Positions 62,047-64,000 of a DNA stretch of 64,000 nucleotides are shown in pieces; position 1 is the first letter of the stretch, and each line of letters begins with the position of its first letter. The DNA is from Prochlorococcus sp. AG-409-O23 (lineage in GTDB: Bacteria > Cyanobacteriota > Cyanobacteriia > PCC-6307 > Cyanobiaceae). The position numbers and the translations under genes were made by a program. Location: positions 46,531-110,530 of the forward strand of contig QCKL01000002.1 of the NCBI GenBank assembly GCA_003215355.1. Reading direction: 5' to 3'. The notes under the pieces were generated by a model, which saw nothing but the letters and a program-made list of their open reading frames with translations, was not told the DNA's origin and made no database searches.

Positions 62047-63062
62047 CGAAGTTGAGGCATTGAAGCATTTACCATTTTGACTAGATCTGGGCCCGATGGA
62101 ACAATTCCGCTTGGATTTAAAGGAAAAAGAGCACCAAAATAATCTTCTCTCCAACTTAAAGAATCACAGGTCTCGGAGACTGATGGGAAGGCCATAAGCC
62201 TTTGACGCCATTCCCAAACCTTAGGGAAATGCCACAAGGGATGCTTACTGCATCCGAATAGGGGCATATAAACAACCTCCCAACGAATCATTGTTGGGAA
62301 TAGCCTTAAATCTGCAATTGTTAGTTGTTCGCCGCAAAGCCAAGGACCTTTGCTTGTAAGGCTTTTTTCCACTTCATTAAGGGCGCCAAAAAGATCGTTA
62401 GAGGCTCTTTCATAAGCAGCTTGATTTCTCGCAAAGCCGCAGCGATAAACCCCATTGTTGACAGTAGGTTGGAGCAGCTTTTGCCAGTTGTAGATTTCTT
62501 CCCTCAATTTTGAAGGGGCTAAGTTGGGAGCCTCTTTTGGTGCTGGCCAATCGTTAAGTGTCTCGACGAGCTGGGCGCTTTCGTTGCCAAGGATTTTGGG
62601 CCTGTAGGGCTTCTCTTGGCCAGGGTCAATGATTACAGGTACTGTTGCTCGATGACTTGGCGGTGTTCCACAGGCTTTGTAAAGGTCGAGAAGAGAATCG
62701 CATCCCAGCCAGGGAGGATTTAAAACCCAACGTCCTGCTTTGTGGTCAGCATGCGCAACTAATAAAGTTAAATTGCTCTTTAGATTGCGAAGTTTGTATA
62801 TCAACCATGTGCGGTGAGCCCATGGACAACTGCGCCCAACTATTAAATGAGGAAGATTTTCTGGCGCTCTCTTTGTGATGCTCTCTATATTTGGAACTGA
62901 GGATTTTTGATGTTGGCTAATAGGGCGTTGGTAGTTGCCGTCTTTATCTACAGGTGCCAGGCCATTCATCAATTGATTCCATTGCCATTTCCAACCCAAA
63001 CGGGCAGAGGCAACAACATAGGGTGGGATTGACATTGAATTTGCTTTTACAGTTATTTTCAT
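62043..63062 (-). CDS. Glutathione S-transferase, ECM4/YqjG (glutathionyl-hydroquinone reductase)-like
   Basis: VGRSCPWAHRTWLIYKLR, LCGEQLTIADLRLFPTMIRWEVVY. Confidence 0.83.
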   Translation of the reverse strand: MKITVKANSMSIPPYVVASARLGWKWQWNQLMNGLAPVDKDGNYQRPISQHQKSSVPNIESITKRAPENLPHLIVGRSCPWAHRTWLIYKLRNLKSNLTLLVAHADHKAGRWVLNPPWLGCDSLLDLYKACGTPPSHRATVPVIIDPGQEKPYRPKILGNESAQLVETLNDWPAPKEAPNLAPSKLREEIYNWQKLLQPTVNNGVYRCGFARNQAAYERASNDLFGALNEVEKSLTSKGPWLCGEQLTIADLRLFPTMIRWEVVYMPLFGCSKHPLWHFPKVWEWRQRLMAFPSVSETCDSLSWREDYFGALFPLNPSGIVPSGPDLVKMVNASMPQLR

Positions 63063-63086
63063 TCAAGTTGATTATCGCTAGCAATT

Positions 63087-63998
63087 TTGATGAAAAGCCT
63101 TCAGGTGCTTTTGGTTGCTGGGACGCATGGCAACGAAATTAATGCGCCTTGGCTGATTGATCAGTGGGCGAAGAGTCCAGATCTTATCGAAACTAATGGG
63201 GTAAAAGTAACTTGGGTGATTGGCAACCCAGCAGCGAGAAAGGAAGGGAAGAGATATTTGGATTCCGATTTAAATCGAAGCTTTAGTAATGATTTTTCTT
63301 CCCTTAATGATCGGGAGCTGCTTCGAGCAAATGAGCTTAGTTCTACTTATGGCCCTAAGGGCACTAATCCTTGTCAAATAGCTCTGGATTTTCATAGCAC
63401 TACATCTGCTATGGGGAGCAGTGTTGTTGTTTATGGTCGAAGACCCTCTGATTTGGGCTTGGCTTCATTGATTCAGGCCCGTCTTGGCCTACCTATTTAT
63501 TTGCATGAAGGTGACCAGTCTCAAACTGGTTTTTTAGTTGAGTCATGGCCCTGTGGATTGGTCATTGAAATTGGGCCTGTTTCACAGTCATTGCTTCATT
63601 CCAGGATTGTTAGGCAAACGCAAATAGTTTTAGAGACTTGTCTCGAATTAATAGCAAAGGCTAGTTCTGGATTGTTGAATTACCCGGATCGATTAGTGAT
63701 ACATAAGCATTTGGGAAGTATAGATTTTCCTAGAGATTTAAGTCGTCATCCTTCAGCGACTATTCATCCACAATTACAGGGCGCTGATTGGAAACCAATA
63801 AAGAAGGGATCGCCCCTATTCTTATCCGCAGATGGAGATGTCGTTAGTTATCAAGGTAATGACTCTCCAATCCCTGTTTTTATAAATGAGGCTGCCTATG
63901 CAGAGAAAAACATTGCCATGAGCCTTACAAAGAGGGAGGTTCTTCGATTTGAAAAAGGATGGGGGAAGGAACTCAATTATCTTCTTGGCTCTCAGTAA
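63087..63998 (+). CDS. Aspartoacylase / AstE-AspA family zinc carboxypeptidase-like
   Basis: VLLVAGTHGNEINAPWLIDQW, DSDLNRSF, ALDFHSTTSAMGSSVVVYG. Confidence 0.85.
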   Translation: MMKSLQVLLVAGTHGNEINAPWLIDQWAKSPDLIETNGVKVTWVIGNPAARKEGKRYLDSDLNRSFSNDFSSLNDRELLRANELSSTYGPKGTNPCQIALDFHSTTSAMGSSVVVYGRRPSDLGLASLIQARLGLPIYLHEGDQSQTGFLVESWPCGLVIEIGPVSQSLLHSRIVRQTQIVLETCLELIAKASSGLLNYPDRLVIHKHLGSIDFPRDLSRHPSATIHPQLQGADWKPIKKGSPLFLSADGDVVSYQGNDSPIPVFINEAAYAEKNIAMSLTKREVLRFEKGWGKELNYLLGSQ

Positions 63999-64000
63999 TT

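Overview
The window looks like chromosomal core genome from a marine picocyanobacterium, most likely low-light-type Prochlorococcus. This rests on gene content and protein sequence only; no database search was run. It is gene-dense. Contents include ndhH, a run of phylloquinone (men) genes, acsF with an adjacent ferredoxin, gshB/grxC/prfB, hisC-argS-nadC-mnmE, spoT/rel, pgk, murG, pyrD, rnhA, the secE-nusG-rplK-rplA-rplJ-rplL block, clpB2, eno, an ABC1 kinase, trxB, an SbtB-SbtA-SulP bicarbonate-transport cluster, dnaJ, hemB, mutS2, obgE, a CP12-type protein and an ABC-F ATPase. I saw no tRNA, rRNA, CRISPR array, transposase or phage module. The features that a plain ORF track does not explain are: (1) a structured, terminator-ended, probably non-coding RNA on the + strand between rnhA and rplL; (2) a perfect 27-bp inverted repeat spanning the 3' end of a 60-aa gene downstream of obgE; (3) a programmed +1 frameshift site (CTT TGA C) in prfB, which makes the track ORF N-terminally truncated; (4) a decayed small gene with an in-frame stop downstream of spoT; and (5) an L10-type leader upstream of rplJ.
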